Origin: Sitta carolinensis | Lineage: Eukaryota > Chordata > Aves > Passeriformes > Sittidae | Length of the DNA stretch: 64,000 nt | Reading direction: 5' to 3' | Assembly (NCBI GenBank): GCA_032173965.1 | Contig: CM063288.1 | Coordinates: 25,018,001 to 25,082,000 of the forward strand | Part shown: positions 12,358 to 26,130 of the stretch, in pieces | Position numbering within the stretch: the first letter of the stretch is position 1 | Layout: each line of letters begins with the position of its first letter | Notes under the pieces: model-generated | Database searches by the model: none | What the model was told of the DNA's origin: nothing | What the model saw: the letters and a program-made list of their open reading frames with translations, nothing else | Program-made: the position numbers and the translations under genes

Positions 12358-14657
12358 GAAAGGACTTTTTAGAGGCTATTTAAGACCTGGTAGTTCTAGG
12401 GTGGTGGTAGAAAACGGGGCCCACAACAGCAGCAAAGGATGTCTAGCCCTGCTGCTGAGTGTTACTGGCAATGATTACAGTCTGGTTTCAGGGCTCCTAT
12501 CTGAAGGAGCTCAGCTGGGTGCTTAAGAGTGGTCTGGATCTAGAACGTGGTCCTACTCACAGCTGTCAGAGATTTAGTTTAGGTGTATCTTTGTCTCTCC
12601 ATTTCTATTTTCAATGGCAGTTAATTTCTGTTCCCACATGTGCACTTGGAGTTTAGGTCACTGAGGGAAATCTGTTTAGGACACAAAAAGCTCAGCTCCA
12701 ATATGACTAAAGGAGAAGTGAGGTGAGTTGCTGGCCAGGCTCCCACACCACCCAGCACCCTGCTCTCAGCAGCACCACAGCTTGACCTCACTGGAGTCCA
12801 GCCCACAGCAAACCACACACAGGTGCAGGTCTGCTTTTGCCTAGGGAGCAGGACTGTGCCTTTCACTCAGTATGACACACCAGGGAGGAAGATGATGTAA
12901 GACACAGCTCACTCTATTCCCCTGGGTTCTAGAAAGCTGTTTGGCTTATTGACAGAAGACAGCTTCTGCCTCAAAATGAGTGGAAGGTTTAGGGCAGGAT
13001 CTGGATCTTGCTTTCAACCCAAAAAGCTGAAACAGGGGAAAAGCTGTAGTGAGTGTGCTGCCTTGGATTCATATGGATTTTATTTATTTGTTTGTTTGTT
13101 TGTTTATATGAAGTGAGACCTGGGGAAGTCTTGGTCTAAGCTCTCTTCTAGGAAGGCTCATCATTTGATTTTATCAGGTGTCAGTTTCAATCTAGTTTTA
13201 GAGTGGGGAGGGCGAATGTGCTCGGATCACTGCAAACCAAATTTGAAACAGGCTTTACTGGCACACACATTGCCAGTTTCAGTTCAGGTGACTCAAAAAT
13301 CACAGAAACTGAGTCACTATTTCAGTGATATCAATTCCACCTGCAGCAGTAAATTGCTGAAACTTATCAAAATAGTTGTAAGATAGAGATGCTTCTGTTT
13401 TGACTCATCTTGTCCCTATCATGGACAGCTAGTGGAGGTTGGCTTTTAGCTGCGGCCAATGGTCATACTTTTTAACTGGGAGAAGTGAAAAATGGTGTAG
13501 TGGCCATTGCCAGGGGCTGGGTGACCTTTCTGTTCTGGGAACAGCCAAACTGACAACAGGCAAGTGCCTCTGACTGTGGCTTTGCTGCCTGTGCCACCTG
13601 TGTCCCAGAAGAATCTCCAGTTCTTGAACCAAAGGGTTTGAGCCAGTCACTTTTGTGTTGCCCACAGCAATAAACATAAGTGTGCCAGCCACCAGCCCTC
13701 TTTCCATACAAGGAGAAGAACAGATTGAAACTAAACACAGAGGCTGGGAGTCTGGGTCCAAGCAACCTATCATGGAATTAATAGAAATTTTCTCAAGTAA
13801 GGAGAATAAATTTACTATTCTAATTAAAACCGAAGTAACCCATATATTTGGGAGGATACTGATGGTGTCAGAGCTGTAGGAAGATATGGTTGAGTTCCTT
13901 ATATCATTCCTTCACCTCACTTTGATCTCAACACTTAAGTTTAAGACGTGGCACTTAGAACAAACTCTCAGTGTGGTGCAGTAGGATGTTTAAAGAACCC
14001 TCACATTCTGTTTCCTTTCTGCTGAGTTCAGACTTTTAGATGAAATCATGCTGAAAAAGATGTTTGTATAACAGGAAAATGTGGTATTGAGATTATCAGA
14101 ATAAGGTAGGCAGCAATATATTTCATGTGACTTGATTGCAAAAAATGACAAGGAAACCACAGGACATCGGTGTCAATGCAATGGAATGAGGCCATGAGGC
14201 ACATGTTATGTGCCACAGACATAAGGGTTTGTATAGATTTGAATGAAATTCAATTTAGATCAAAAGGACCTTCAGGGCTTTTTTCTTCTTTAAGATAGAG
14301 GCATGTCTTTTGGCATTACACAGCTTGTGGCTATTCAGGCAGATCTGAAGGTAACAGGATGTGGAGCATGCACTTCTGATTTACTAGTACAAATGGCTTA
14401 CATACGCATGGAAAGTAAACTGCTTTAAGCTCTTTAAGATCAAAGATAAGACTTATTAGCAGGACTGTCTGGGGAGATTTTTCTCATTACTTTCTTGCCA
14501 TGTTAATTTGGTATAAAGGTACTTCCCTGACAGACCTATTTGCACAAGACAATACCCACATTTTGTAACACATTCCCTGCAGTAACCTCCATGCCAAGAT
14601 GCCTGTACACTCTCTCACTCTGCTGTTACATTTTGTTTCCTTCTATTTCTCTTGGGA
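12358..14657. other. Unique sequence with minor repeats, no gene recognised
   Basis: This stretch holds the TTTR repeat at 13079-13106 and a 7-bp perfect stem with 3-base loop at 14198-14214 (arms GGCACAT and ATGTGCC). Two overlapping minus-strand frames near 13.43-13.77 kb (114 and 97 codons) contradict each other and match nothing I know. Confidence 0.6.
13079..13106 (+). repeat. (TTTA/TTTG)7 tetranucleotide repeat
   Basis: Seven TTTR units: two TTTA, four TTTG, one TTTA. A simple microsatellite. Confidence 0.9.
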
Positions 14658-15050
14658 CATAGAATCAAAGAATGGTTTGAGTTGGAAGAGACCTTCTATA
14701 TCATTTAGTTCCAACAACACTGCCATGGGCGGGGACACCTCCCACTAGACCAGGATGCTCAGAGCCCCATCCACCTTGGCCTTGAACACATCCAGGGATG
14801 GGCATCTACAGCTTCTCTGGGCAACCTGTGCCAGTGTCTCACTGCCCCCACAATAAAGCATTTCTTCCACATATCTAACCTAATTTCCCCTCTTTCAGTT
14901 TGCTCCTTGTCCTGTCACTACAGTTCCTGATGAAGAGTCCCTCTCTGTGGCTTCCTTGCAGACCCCCTTCAGACACTGGAAGGTTCCTATGAGGTCTCCA
15001 CACAACCTTCTCTTCTCCAAGATGAGCAGTCCAAACTTTCTCAGCCTGTC
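14658..15050 (-). mobile_element. CR1 LINE 3' fragment, bird type
   Basis: Read on the minus strand, this is the 3' end of a CR1 retrotransposon, the dominant LINE of birds. On the plus strand it opens with CATAGAATC and continues with GAGTTGGAAGAGACC, then the CCATCCACCTTGGCCTTGAA and GGGCAACCTGTGCCAGTG blocks typical of bird CR1, then the part corresponding to the C-terminal end of ORF2. Similarity fades near 15050. The element is 5'-truncated, as nearly all CR1 copies are, and has substitutions that disable any coding. It is among the better preserved copies here, so relatively young. Confidence 0.93.
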
Positions 15051-18000
15051 AAGTACCAACCATTCTTTTGATTCCTGTTTTCTTACAGCATCTTCTTCTA
15101 CCTGCATCTAGGAAATAACAGCATGACAAAACACTTCTGAAACACTGCAGAAATTTTGGTTGCTATGACCTCATGGCAGAATGGTACTTTGTGGCAATCT
15201 GAAAAGCTCCTACATAACAGCAGTCTGCAAGAACTAAAATACATGGCCATGAAATACTGTGACAAATAACTCACAAGAGATATTTTACAATATTTTTCAC
15301 TATTCCAGAATTCAGCTCAGTGTAACTGATCCCCAAAGAAATTTTAGCTGAAATTCAATGGCTTCTAGGACATCCTAGTAGAGAGAATTTATTCTGTAAA
15401 GCTGGTTTTAGTGAGGAGACAATGCTGTCCCTCAGAAAGCATTATCCTTCAGTTTTTTGTCAAGTTACCAATTTCATACTCATCACAATTTAGAAACTGC
15501 AGATGTAGCTTCTTAAATATCATTATCAAAGCATCCAGGACAAGACTCAATACATAACTTAGAATATGCACAAACCAGCTCTCTCAGCCTGATGTAGCTG
15601 ATGGCTCCTTCATGCACTACTTTTTAAGTACTTTGTGTTCAGCTCTGTGCCCAGCCCCGTAGATTGAAGGCTCATGAAGCAGACCTCTCTCATCCTATTG
15701 CTTACAAAGATCTACAGAGTAATTCCCACTCCTGAAAACCATCCACCTCCAGTGAGACTGTGAGACAGAGCAGTTGGTCCTTGAAGAGCCCGTTCCTTAA
15801 AAGCAAGTGCTATGGAAATGAAGGGAAAGCTCTCATCCTAGCACTTGCTCATTAGCTGTGTATCCCAGTCCCTAATTCCAGCTACCTAGAACCTGCTTTT
15901 ATACCAAAAGCTCTCAGCAATCCTTCAAGTCTCACTCCAGAAAGAGAGAAATCTCCTACTATTTTCTAACTTTCCATCTCAGCTTTTCTCAAGCAACTTT
16001 TGGAAAGTACTGAAATAAAGATGCTCTCCTCAAAGCTTTATCATTTTCTTCTGCTCATGAGGTCCTTGCATAAAGAATCTTTGCCTGGCTAACACAAATA
16101 AAAAATGCCACAAATGAACACCAAATCATCTGGGCACAGAGGCATTCATAAACAGAACACAGACATTACTGTTTGAGAAGAAATTATTCAGCTTGAATTT
16201 TTCAAACTTGAATTATTTCAAAAGAGAACATTTTATAATTTTCTGTTCACAAGTAAAGATCTTGACAAAACCAGCCAACTGATTATAGTCTTTCACAGAA
16301 ACAACACAGGGAAAATTACTTTAAACAAAGAACTCTGGAATGCATTAATACATAATAACCCATTTCTTTATATATCCTTCTGACTTTCTCAGAAAGAAAA
16401 GCTATTTTACATACCAGATTCTGCTAGCCTTCAAATTGAGATCATGCTGGCCAAATTAATAGCACCATTCTTACTTGTAACAAGCATGGGACAATTCAGT
16501 GTGAGTTCTCTAGTAAAACGCCCATATGCTCTGAATTTTTTATGTTCTTAAAAAGCCCAGATTCTGTATGATGTTCTCTCACTGTGCAGGAAAATCTTTT
16601 GCACCTCATCTTCTCACATCAAGTTTTTCAAAGTAGGTGCCTACATCATGTTTCCCCAAGACACAGTGTTCTGACTTTATCACAAATGAAACCAACTTGT
16701 GCACTGGGTTTCTGGTGAGATGTTCAGTATTTGGAAGTAGGAGAAAAAGAAGATATGCCTAGTCCTCATTAAGTTGTTTCTTTTCAGAGATTAAATGTTA
16801 ATAGGGATTTTCAGTGCTGAGAGAAAACTTCAGATAAGACATTAAACTATTGAAATTACTTATTTAGAAAAAGAGGTGTACATCACTGCCACATCTAAGG
16901 CTTTCCAGTGCGTAACAAGATACTAATTTTTTATAAGAACCTCTCTCTTTCACAGAAACATTTCATAATCCTAAAACATGTAAATGCAAAAGTGTCCCAG
17001 TTTTGATATTGAAATGTAGTCACCTTTCAGTTAACAGAACTTTCAGGATTAAAATATCTGTTTCAGGTATATGATTCCAAAAGTTACTCGTATTTGTTCA
17101 TCCCCCTAATAAATATGGCTGAACAGTAAATATGTTTTAGTTAGTACTTCTACGGTGTTTTCTTCAGTGAAATTTGAAGAATTCAATATCTAAAATTTTA
17201 AAAAATAATTGTATTATAATCTACTCAGACACATTGTTGATTTCAGGTTACTTGCCTTCAGAAAAACATACATTTTAATTTAAAAATTCTTTATAGTCTT
17301 AACTCTTAATGAAAGGTGTCTTTGAAAATGCACTTTGTTACATATTTAAGGAGAATGAGGTGCACACAGACCCTGAGAAGGACATTGCATTGCTTTGTGC
17401 AAATCTGGTCTCTCTTTGCTTTTATTATTAAAATTGTCTCTGTTGTAAATAGAGACACTAAGTTGCTATTAGTCTGAAAAAAATTTTTCTTGGTCTTTTG
17501 CAGGTTCATGTACAAATGTTCGTCATATGCTCTTCATTCTGAGTCTCCATTATGTTCTGTCTCTCCTGTTTAGACCCAAGTGACTTGAAAGGTTTATCAC
17601 ATTAAGTGAATTAATTTGATTTCTTTCAATAGCTGGAATGTAGAATTTCTCTAGCCCATCTCTGCTTGGAAGACAAGTTGATTAACATAGATATCCAGAA
17701 ATATAACTGCAGACTTATTTCAAAATATCAAGAAATAGAGAAATTCCATCACTTCTTTTGAAAGTTTATTTTACTGGTTGATCACTTTCAGAGCTAAACT
17801 CCTGAACCTTTTATTTGTGTGGGTAAATCCTTCTCATCAATCTCATTTCTGAATTACTGCACATGTGTTGGTGCTACGTGGCTCTCTTGCTGTCAAAGTA
17901 TTTGGAATTTGGGACTGCACATTGAATTTACTCAAATCTGCTGTCAGTACTGATCCATTGCTTGTATTGTAGTAGCAAATAGAGACACCAGCTAAGATTT

Positions 18001-18097
18001 CACTGACAGGTGCACAGTATGTGTATGTTTCTGTGACAAACAGGCAAACTTCAAGCTCTGAGAAAAGTTCTTCCTCTTATTGCAGATGAAGAAATAT
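15051..18097. other. Unique A+T-rich sequence, nothing recognised
   Basis: No gene, RNA, CR1 fragment or simple repeat of note is visible. Open frames are short and scattered. Confidence 0.6.
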
Positions 18098-18130
18098 GAA
18101 TTACAAAGGAATTACAAAGGAATTACAAAG
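18098..18130 (+). repeat. Three perfect tandem copies of an 11-bp unit
   Basis: The unit GAATTACAAAG occurs three times without mismatch, followed by a partial fourth start (GAA). It is a small perfect tandem repeat. Exact identity of all copies suggests recent slippage. Confidence 0.95.
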
Positions 18131-20544
18131 GAATAAATGAAGATCAGCATTTGGCTATGAAAGTTGCCTGAGAGGAATTTTGTGGGAACTTAACCCAGAA
18201 AACAAATTAATGTTTAAAAGTCCTGGAAAAGAGCCAAAAAAATTATAACAGATTAGAGCTCCTGTCCTAATTCTGTTTTCTGATACCAAACTGCTTACTG
18301 CCTCATATCCTGTAAACTCAGTCCATGCCTTGAAGCACTCCTACATACAAGGCACCAGACTGACACCACTTGTGTAATTTCTGTCTAAGCCAATTACAAA
18401 TTGGGAAGCTTTTAGTCAACAGATAATGTGATAGTTTCACTGTCTTTAATGGATATGAACAATATAGGTTGTGCCTTGTTACATAAATTTTCTTCTTTTG
18501 CCAGTAAAAGCATTCCTGTAGCCAGAGTATTGTGTGGCACATTGACTGAGTGAGTGTTTGGTGACAAGCTGATTCAAACTCACTTCCTCTGGGGTGCTGC
18601 CATTTGGTTCAAATTTTCACTGAGTTCTTTTCTGAGTTCCTTCAATTGTTTTTTTCATGTTTCATCCTGTAACATCTCAAGTAACACAATACAACCGCTA
18701 CTGACTGCTATGGTTCTTGGCTTGTCCATCTAATTATCTAAACCCTGAAATTATAGAATATTCTCTTACTTGGCCCAAGATGGACCAGAGACAGACCTAA
18801 GTATAGGTTTGTAAAGCAGCCTTACAGTCTTCATCTTGACATTGCATATTTGACTTTTAATAGGTATTGTTTCTATCTTGTGTTAGTTTCGCTGTCATAT
18901 ACAGAGAGTATTTCCACTAATCTCATTATTTAAAACAAGATTTTTGCTTGCTATGTGGTAGATTTGCATATATCACTCTCGTCAACTAGAATGAAAGTTA
19001 CTCATGTAAAAACCCCGGTGGCAGATTGTGATAAGGCAGATTTGACACCCATCACTCTGCAGATAAGGATGCTACAAAGACATTGACATTTGTAGTGAAA
19101 TGCTCTGAAGAAGGACTGTATATAATTGATAATGAGATGCAGATGGCTGGAACAAACTGGATGCCAAAAGGTGACCAGCCTTGGAAAAAAGTTTGTGGCA
19201 GAACTCATCCTATAGGAAAGAGCAGAGATAGAAAGGGTAGGCCTGATTTGCTTCTCTATCCTTACAGCAGGATAAGTGCTACTGAAAGTAAAAAAGAAGG
19301 ACTGGGGAGAAAACCCTTCAGGATCAGAAGACGGGGTTGGAAGATTTGACAGCAGCACAATAGTTTGCCTGTTTCCTTCTTCCCACCTCCTTCCATTTCA
19401 CAATGAGAGTCGTTGAGTGACTGGTGAAGGTTCCCATCTTAAACCCACTATGTCTTAAATGCAGGGTTAAAAAAAAAAGTAGCAAGCGGTTATCGAAATG
19501 TCATACATCATTTCCCTTGCCACCTGCACGAAGAATTCTTTCTATCTTTCTGTTAGAGAAATGGCATCCTCTATTTACTTGAATGGCAGACAGTACTTTC
19601 CCCTAGCTTCTACTTTAAATAGTTTCAGATATAACTCAAAGCTGATTCAGAACTACAATTCTGATTTCCTTGCCACCACCCTGGTGAATGGTCATACAGT
19701 ACAGCTATTGCTTATGAATAACCACAAGTAACCTCAAGATCTAGCCAAGCCTATTGTAGGTTTTAGGACTCTGTTTGAAAATACAGTCCACTCAGCTAAC
19801 TGAACTTGAAATGTGGAGCCTGGGACTGGCCTAAAGAAGTATACTTCTTGCCTGTAAATGAACTAAGCCAGGGGTTTGAAATCTTCAAGAAACCTTGAAG
19901 CCAGAAAAAAAAGCTTCCAGTGAAATCTTACAATCATCAAGCCTGGGAGAAGGCTTTAGATGTAAGCTTATGACTTGTTTGCTACTTAATGTTGATTTAA
20001 TAAGCTTGTCTCTATTCCATTAATTCTTTTAATGCTGGATTCTGCTGGCTTACAGACTTCTTTCTTCTTCTTAAAGAAAGTGGAATCTAATAGCTTGTTA
20101 CCTCAGAGAGATGCAATGGTTTCTTTTCCACATACTACCACAGACGATCTCTTGTATCAAGAATTGATCAGCATTTACGGGAATTTTCTTCAAACAGCTA
20201 AAACCACAACTATTAAATACAGAAAAAACCCAAAGATATCTCAAATAACTCACTAAGAGATGACTGACTGCAGGAAAAAAAAATGGGAAATACACCAGGC
20301 TGAAATGTGGAGAGAACCATGCCTTCTGTTACATTTTTGGGACTCTGTTCTTCATAATGAGAAGAGATCTTGAGATCAGAAGGAATCAGAACACCAAGAT
20401 GCAGGTATAAGACGTCATGAACAAAGATTACATAAATAACCCAAAGAGCTATGAGGTCCCCTTCCAGAGGTAACCCATGCGAGCTGATGAAATGCAAGGC
20501 CTCTCAATGCCACACGATGGAATCCAAAGAAGTTGGTGCCAAAA
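18131..20544. other. Unique sequence upstream of a CpG island
   Basis: No coding exon is recognised. Two opposite-strand frames overlap at 19.0-19.36 kb (118 codons minus, 88 plus), neither with a known domain. A splice-donor-like GAG/GTAACC occurs at about 20469, just before the CpG-rich region, but no exon can be defined from it. Confidence 0.55.
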
Positions 20545-21045
20545 GACTCTGAACGCCTGCAAAGCTGCAGGCACGGATGAGCTGGGCAGGGCTCAGGCTA
20601 GAGGGCAGGGCGCGGGTGGGTGCTGGCAGCGCCCCCGGGCTCGGCTCCACCGCGCCGCGCCACACTGCTCCTGCCGCGGGCAGTCTGCTCAAGGCGCATT
20701 TGGCCAACACTCCTCTGGTGCCCATCATTAAATCCTTGAAATAAGTCTTTCTGCGTAGCCGGGCGAACTCCCTATTTCTACCCCTTGCCCAAATAACCCT
20801 CTCTAATCTGCTTTAAACGTTGTCCCGCTGCTAAGTGAGAGTTTTTCCTCTCCTCGTCTCCATTTTCCCCCCACGAGAGGGCACTAACACTGCGTCCTTT
20901 GAGGAGTTTTATTTTCCAGCGAAACTCGCCTCAAAGGAAACCGGCGGAGAGCAGCCAGGGGGACCCAGCATAAGATTTCAGATCTAGAGCAACTCCCTCC
21001 CCCCGGGGCTCCACAGTTTTAATTCCAAGGTTTTGATTCGGAAAC
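20545..21045. promoter_or_regulatory. CpG island, candidate promoter or first exon
   Basis: CpG dinucleotides are abundant here and rare in the surrounding kilobases. The densest part is about 20600-20700, with CCGCGCCGCGCC at its centre; enrichment continues more weakly to about 21045 (CCGGCGGAG and CCCCGGGG). In vertebrates such islands usually mark promoters. No TATA box is placed convincingly, and the direction of transcription cannot be decided. Frames crossing the core on both strands (84 plus, 74 minus) look like G+C-rich noise. A short plus-strand frame starts at 21064 just after the island. Could also be a methylation-free enhancer or orphan island. Confidence 0.65.
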
Positions 21046-24000
21046 ATCTCTAGTAACAGCAGCATGAAGCCTTCAACAGAAGACAGTCGCATAAAGCCAC
21101 TAATAGGAGATGGTAGTTCACAGGCATATATTTGATTTTATTTCTGTTTTGTCTCTTGGCCTCCGCTTCAAGCAGTGAGACTATAAAAAAAATATGGGCA
21201 TCTCTGGAATTAGAAACCTTCATGGACCATAAGAGAAATCAGTCGGAGAGCTGAGAAATACCAGACACCAAACGTCTCTTGAAATAAAACATACATGAGA
21301 CAGCCAAGAGACAAATCCTATTCATGGAAATCAGAGTGAAGTAAAAACACAACTAAAATTGCCATAGGATAGGGAGAATCTAGTGAATAGAGAACAAGCT
21401 AAAAAAAGCCCTTTTGCCGCGCATAACCTGACACAGTGACAGCTATGGATGAGACAAGCTAAATATACAAAGAAAATTAAGGAAGAAAAGCACTTACTTA
21501 CTTAGTGTGGTCTATGGGTTTATGCTTGCATATACAAAAATAATTCTAAAGAAAGGAAAATATAGGCTAAGTATCAGACCAGGTTTCTGTACATGGCAGA
21601 AGGTCCACATGCTCTCATGCGGGCAGTGAATGACCACATTTGAGCAATTATTTTTTTCCCTTATTCTGGAATTTATAAACACTGGGCTAGCCTTCAGGGA
21701 CAGGACATAGCTACCATGATGGTGTTACTTGGCTTCTGCTAGAGCTTTAGCTTACTTTATCTACTAACAAACATATTTTTATACAACTCTCTGATCAGGA
21801 AATTATAAGAAACCCCTGTATGCTCTTTTCTCCTCTCTTCACCTCCACTGTCTGCACACAGCACTTCCTCAGGTAAAGGCAGAACAGTTTTAACCAAGTC
21901 CCGTAACTTGAGAAACGGGTGCTTGATGAAACAGATATAAGATTGGGTTAAAACAGATAAAATAAATTGCTTCTTTACAAAACAAATAGAGGATTTCTGG
22001 TATTTGCTACCACAGGAGGATTTTGATGCTTAGGGAATACATGGTGTATGGACTGCAGTCAATGGTCAAGCTTGCACTATCTCCTTAAATAACTGCTTTT
22101 TACTGTTACTCCTGGAGAGAGAAAATGGAATGAAAGACCCCTGGTCTGGCTTAAGAGTGTAATTCTATATCCCCATGTTACCCCCTTCCACTCTTCTGAT
22201 TTAGGCAGAGCTGTAAGAGCCACAACTTTTACTGCTATGATCACTCATCTAGAGGCTGCTATAGAAAGAGAGCACCTTGAAAAGCTGATTTGAAAAAGGA
22301 TTAGAGAGTATGCAGAAGTCTCTCAAAGCCACCACCTTGCAGGGGTCCTGAGGTTCTACACACAGAAAACCTGCTGGAAAATGCTGCCTGAACTGTTGTT
22401 GGAACCATTTGCTGTCAGAAGTTCCAACTCCTGCAGGCCAAATACCCTTCACCAAACTGCACCAGTTTGGCTTAAGTATATTTTGGCAAACAAAGGGGGA
22501 AGGGTGGGTACTCTTTGTATTGTCCAAACATCTAATTCCAATGTGTTTTGAATGAAGCCTTTTAGTTTTCCTTGTTTTGACAGCATGTAAAATAAAAGAA
22601 AGAAAATCAAATTTTAATGTGTAGTGGTCCATGGATTTTGAATCTCTTCAACACTTATGGAACATGAAATTTCACTATCCGGTGAAGGAATTAATATAAC
22701 CAATTTTAACAGTCATAGCAGTAGTAAAAAAAAGAAGGCAATGTTTCATATTCTGTGGTATAGGAGTAGTCATCATGTCCTTACTGTTTTTATCATATGA
22801 AGGCATCACTAGAAAAATTCACAAAGGAAGGTTTCATGTCTAATGCTGTAAGGAATACAGAGACAATATACACAAGTCTTTCCAGGGGAAGGCCTCAAAA
22901 GAAACTCTCCTGGACTTTCTAAGGCTCTAATTTTCCTAATGTCCACGAAGGAATCCCTTTCAGGACCATATATTTATTACATGGAGACCAAACCCTATGA
23001 CTGCTCTTTATAGGAATAGGCAAAGAAATAAGTTCTGTTAGAAAGAACTAGTTTACTTATAAAATCAGTTCCTTCCTCTGCAGGAGGAATTCAGCACTGG
23101 TTCAGAAAATTCCATTTCTGGATCAACTTTTTGTGTGGCTTTCTGCAGGTCATGTAATCAGGCTGTAGGTACTGGCAGTGCCGGGCAGGCCACACCATTG
23201 GAGTTGCACCCAGGCACATACGTAGCCCATTCCACCAAACAACCCCATTTTTCTGTCAGGCTTAACACCTACTTACCTGTGAGAAGGGTTATTTCCCTGC
23301 CTTAGGAGGAGGAGGGGGAATCACAACGGAGAGACAAAATCCACTAACAATTCTGTAGTATTCAAATACTGCTGTAGTGTAGGCGGAAGGAACAGAGCTA
23401 AATCGTTATCTTACTCTACTTAACACCTACTCATGGACGTACTGATTCATATTGGGAGCGTTTGGAGAACACACTGGATTGTACTTATTTTTCATTACAA
23501 GTATGAGACTGGTGTTTGAATGTAGCTCACCCTTCTATGGTTTTTCATGTCCCTCTTCTCTATTGATGTGTATTTCTTGAAATTACTCTTTTGTAGCTTT
23601 TGTTCTGAAGCAACTTTGAATAAAAACTACTGGCAGTTTTAGTAGTTGCTGTACTATTTTCCACACGTTTCACAATTCAGTCCCAGCTTTCACATTAAAC
23701 AGTGAGGTCCCCGTTTTTAAGGCTAAGCAGACAACCTTCTTCAAACGACTACCAACAACCCAGGCTGCCTAAAAAGATGTAAACAGAAAAGGCTTTTGTC
23801 CCAGGCTCACGCTATGGGATGTGATAGCCAGTTACAATCAATATTTTGCAATTTACATAAATTATAGGAGTTTTATTCCTTTGTTTATTTGTTGTTTCTT
23901 TCCTATTCTTTCACAGTAAATTTTCCCTCTATAGTGGTTATTTGTGGTTCATAATGGGAGACTAAAATATGTAAAGTGGAGAAACAGCAGTCTGCAATAG

Positions 24001-26130
24001 TAATATTAAAGCACTTACCATGTTCCATGCACTAGCACAGTAAATGCTTTAGAATTTAAACTGTCTGTGGACTCTGCACAGACAAGGTGCCAGAAATCTG
24101 CAAGTTCTAATCTCATCTTTGCAGCTCTAGAAATAGGCATAAGAGAATTCACTCATCATGCTTTATTGCTTGAAAGCATCTATAAACTAAAATTGTATTT
24201 CAGATATTCTTCCATAATTGGTTCACAGTTTTACTGCAGTTATTTTCTTAATGGCCTTTCCAAGCAATAACTCTTAATACATAAGCCTGTCCAAAACATG
24301 GAAACTTGTTTCCCAATTCATTGCTGGAAGTATCAGGACAGGGGACATGTTCTCAGAGAACAAAACTCCTTATCATTTTAGCATAAATTTTTGTTTGCCC
24401 CAGGATTTGCTAGCTGTACCCACACAAGTGTTTCTTAAGCCCTTTTTGGTGTCAGAATTCATTACTAGATCTCCTGCCTAGGAGAGAGTTTCCATCCTTT
24501 CCCTTTTTTTCATTTTTCTTTTTTTAGAAAAATGAGATAATACTTGAGAAAGATGCCAGATCAAAAAGCCCTCAAGTCCTCCTTGCTACACTCCAAATCC
24601 CATGTCAAGAAACACTCATCTCTCCTCCCAGGCATGACTCTTAACCCTTTGTCTAATAAAATAATTGAAACCTGCTCCTGGGCTATCCAGTGCTCCTCCA
24701 TCTCCCTTGAAATTCTCAAATAGGATGCCCAGTTGTTGCCCTTTGAACCCACAATAAGTCTATGAAAGTCAAAGCAATTAGTTTAATACATCTAGAGAGC
24801 ACAGAAGTTCCTCTCATGACTGGGTCTGAGCCTGTAAGGAACTGCACATCCTCAGCTGCCTTTGACTGAGAATGTCTAAGCACTTTGAGAAGACCAAGAC
24901 TAGCTGAAATTAAAGTTCTGGATGGAAGAAGACTGTTAATATTAAATGAATGATAAAGCAATTTTGCATTAGTAAAAATAGGAAAGGAAATGCAAAAAAT
25001 GTAGATGATGGTATAGAACAATAACAAAAAACCGTAATTAATAGCAAGGAATGTTATAGATTGGGACTGAAATAACGGGGCTGATAATAAACACAGAGAT
25101 GGAGTAATGCTAATTCCCAAGATAACAAGCTTGGCAATAATCCTGTTATTAAAATTCAGCCTCACTGAAGCAGAGGAGAAATTGTAATGGCTAACTTTAG
25201 GCAGAATTATATATTGCTATCTCATGGGAGGGACAATACAGGTACATGTCACCACTGACAGCATTTTCCTGAGAGGGAGGAAGAGAGGAGAAAGGGGAGT
25301 CTAAATCAAAACATCCAAGGTCCTTTTCTTTTCATTCAAGATGCTAACTGGTGTATGGGGACAGAATTCGCAAATGTAGGTCCCAGTTTCAGGGAAGTGG
25401 AATGCCTGCCAGGATTCCTTGTGTCCTATAAACCTGAAAGGGTCTCTCTCCTCTCCCAGGAACTGGTTAACGACACCAGATCTCTGCCTCTACAAAAACT
25501 GAACTGCTGCCTCCTTATGTTCTTATGTCTCTTGGACTGGGAGAGGGCTGTTGAGATCTCTGAGGATTCCTCTATCTGTTGCTCCTGCCATCAGAGGAAG
25601 AATGCCCTGCTTGAAGAGAGTATTCATCTTCACAAATTAATAAATAAACCTCACAAGTTCAGGATTTTCCCAAAATAACAAAATATAAGAGAAAGGGACA
25701 CAGACATTCAGAGAACAGGGTTCTGAAGGCACTTTTTGAAAAATGTGAACACATTATTGTATTATCTTTCAAACTTTTATTGTACTTTCTCTTGTATGTT
25801 TCCTTAAGAAACAAAATAAGCTGGTACTCAAATTTTAAAAAGGTATACTACATTTTTTACATGCTCTGCCATCTTCCCAAGAAAACAGGCTGCAATAGTA
25901 GCCTGTTTTATCAGAGGTGACTGTTTGGCTTTCAGAGCCCATTTTTCCAACCTCTTCTCTTTCTGTTCACATCACAGTTCAGAGACATAGATTTTCCTCC
26001 ACAGATAGATCTGCTTTTCACATCTACTGCTGGCTTTTTAATTGCAATGGCCGTAGCATTAAATCAGGCTTCAGATATTTGAGTTATAGTAGTTGGCTGT
26101 AGCCTCTTAACTAACCTGTTGCATAAATTC
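21046..26130. other. Unique sequence, no gene recognised
   Basis: A 23-codon frame at 21064-21135 (ATG with A at -3) directly follows the CpG island but cannot be tied to a protein. A minus-strand frame of 149 codons at 24716-25165 is very hydrophobic, as expected of A+T-rich antisense DNA, and matches nothing I know. A purine-rich patch lies at 25271-25302. No CR1 fragment is visible in these 5 kb. Confidence 0.55.

Noticed and set aside
13429..13773. Two overlapping minus frames of 114 and 97 codons
   Set aside because: They use different frames of the same DNA, also crossed by a plus frame, with no recognisable motif.
14895..15107. 70-codon minus frame with LDRLRKFGLLILEKRRL
   Set aside because: It is also the CR1 ORF2 C-terminal remnant.
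18098..18130. CRISPR-like direct repeats
   Set aside because: Three 11-bp units without spacers in vertebrate DNA; a simple tandem repeat.
24716..25165. 149-codon minus frame, strongly hydrophobic, could suggest a membrane protein
   Set aside because: Hydrophobic residues follow from T-rich codons in A+T-rich DNA; no domain, no promoter, no family likeness.
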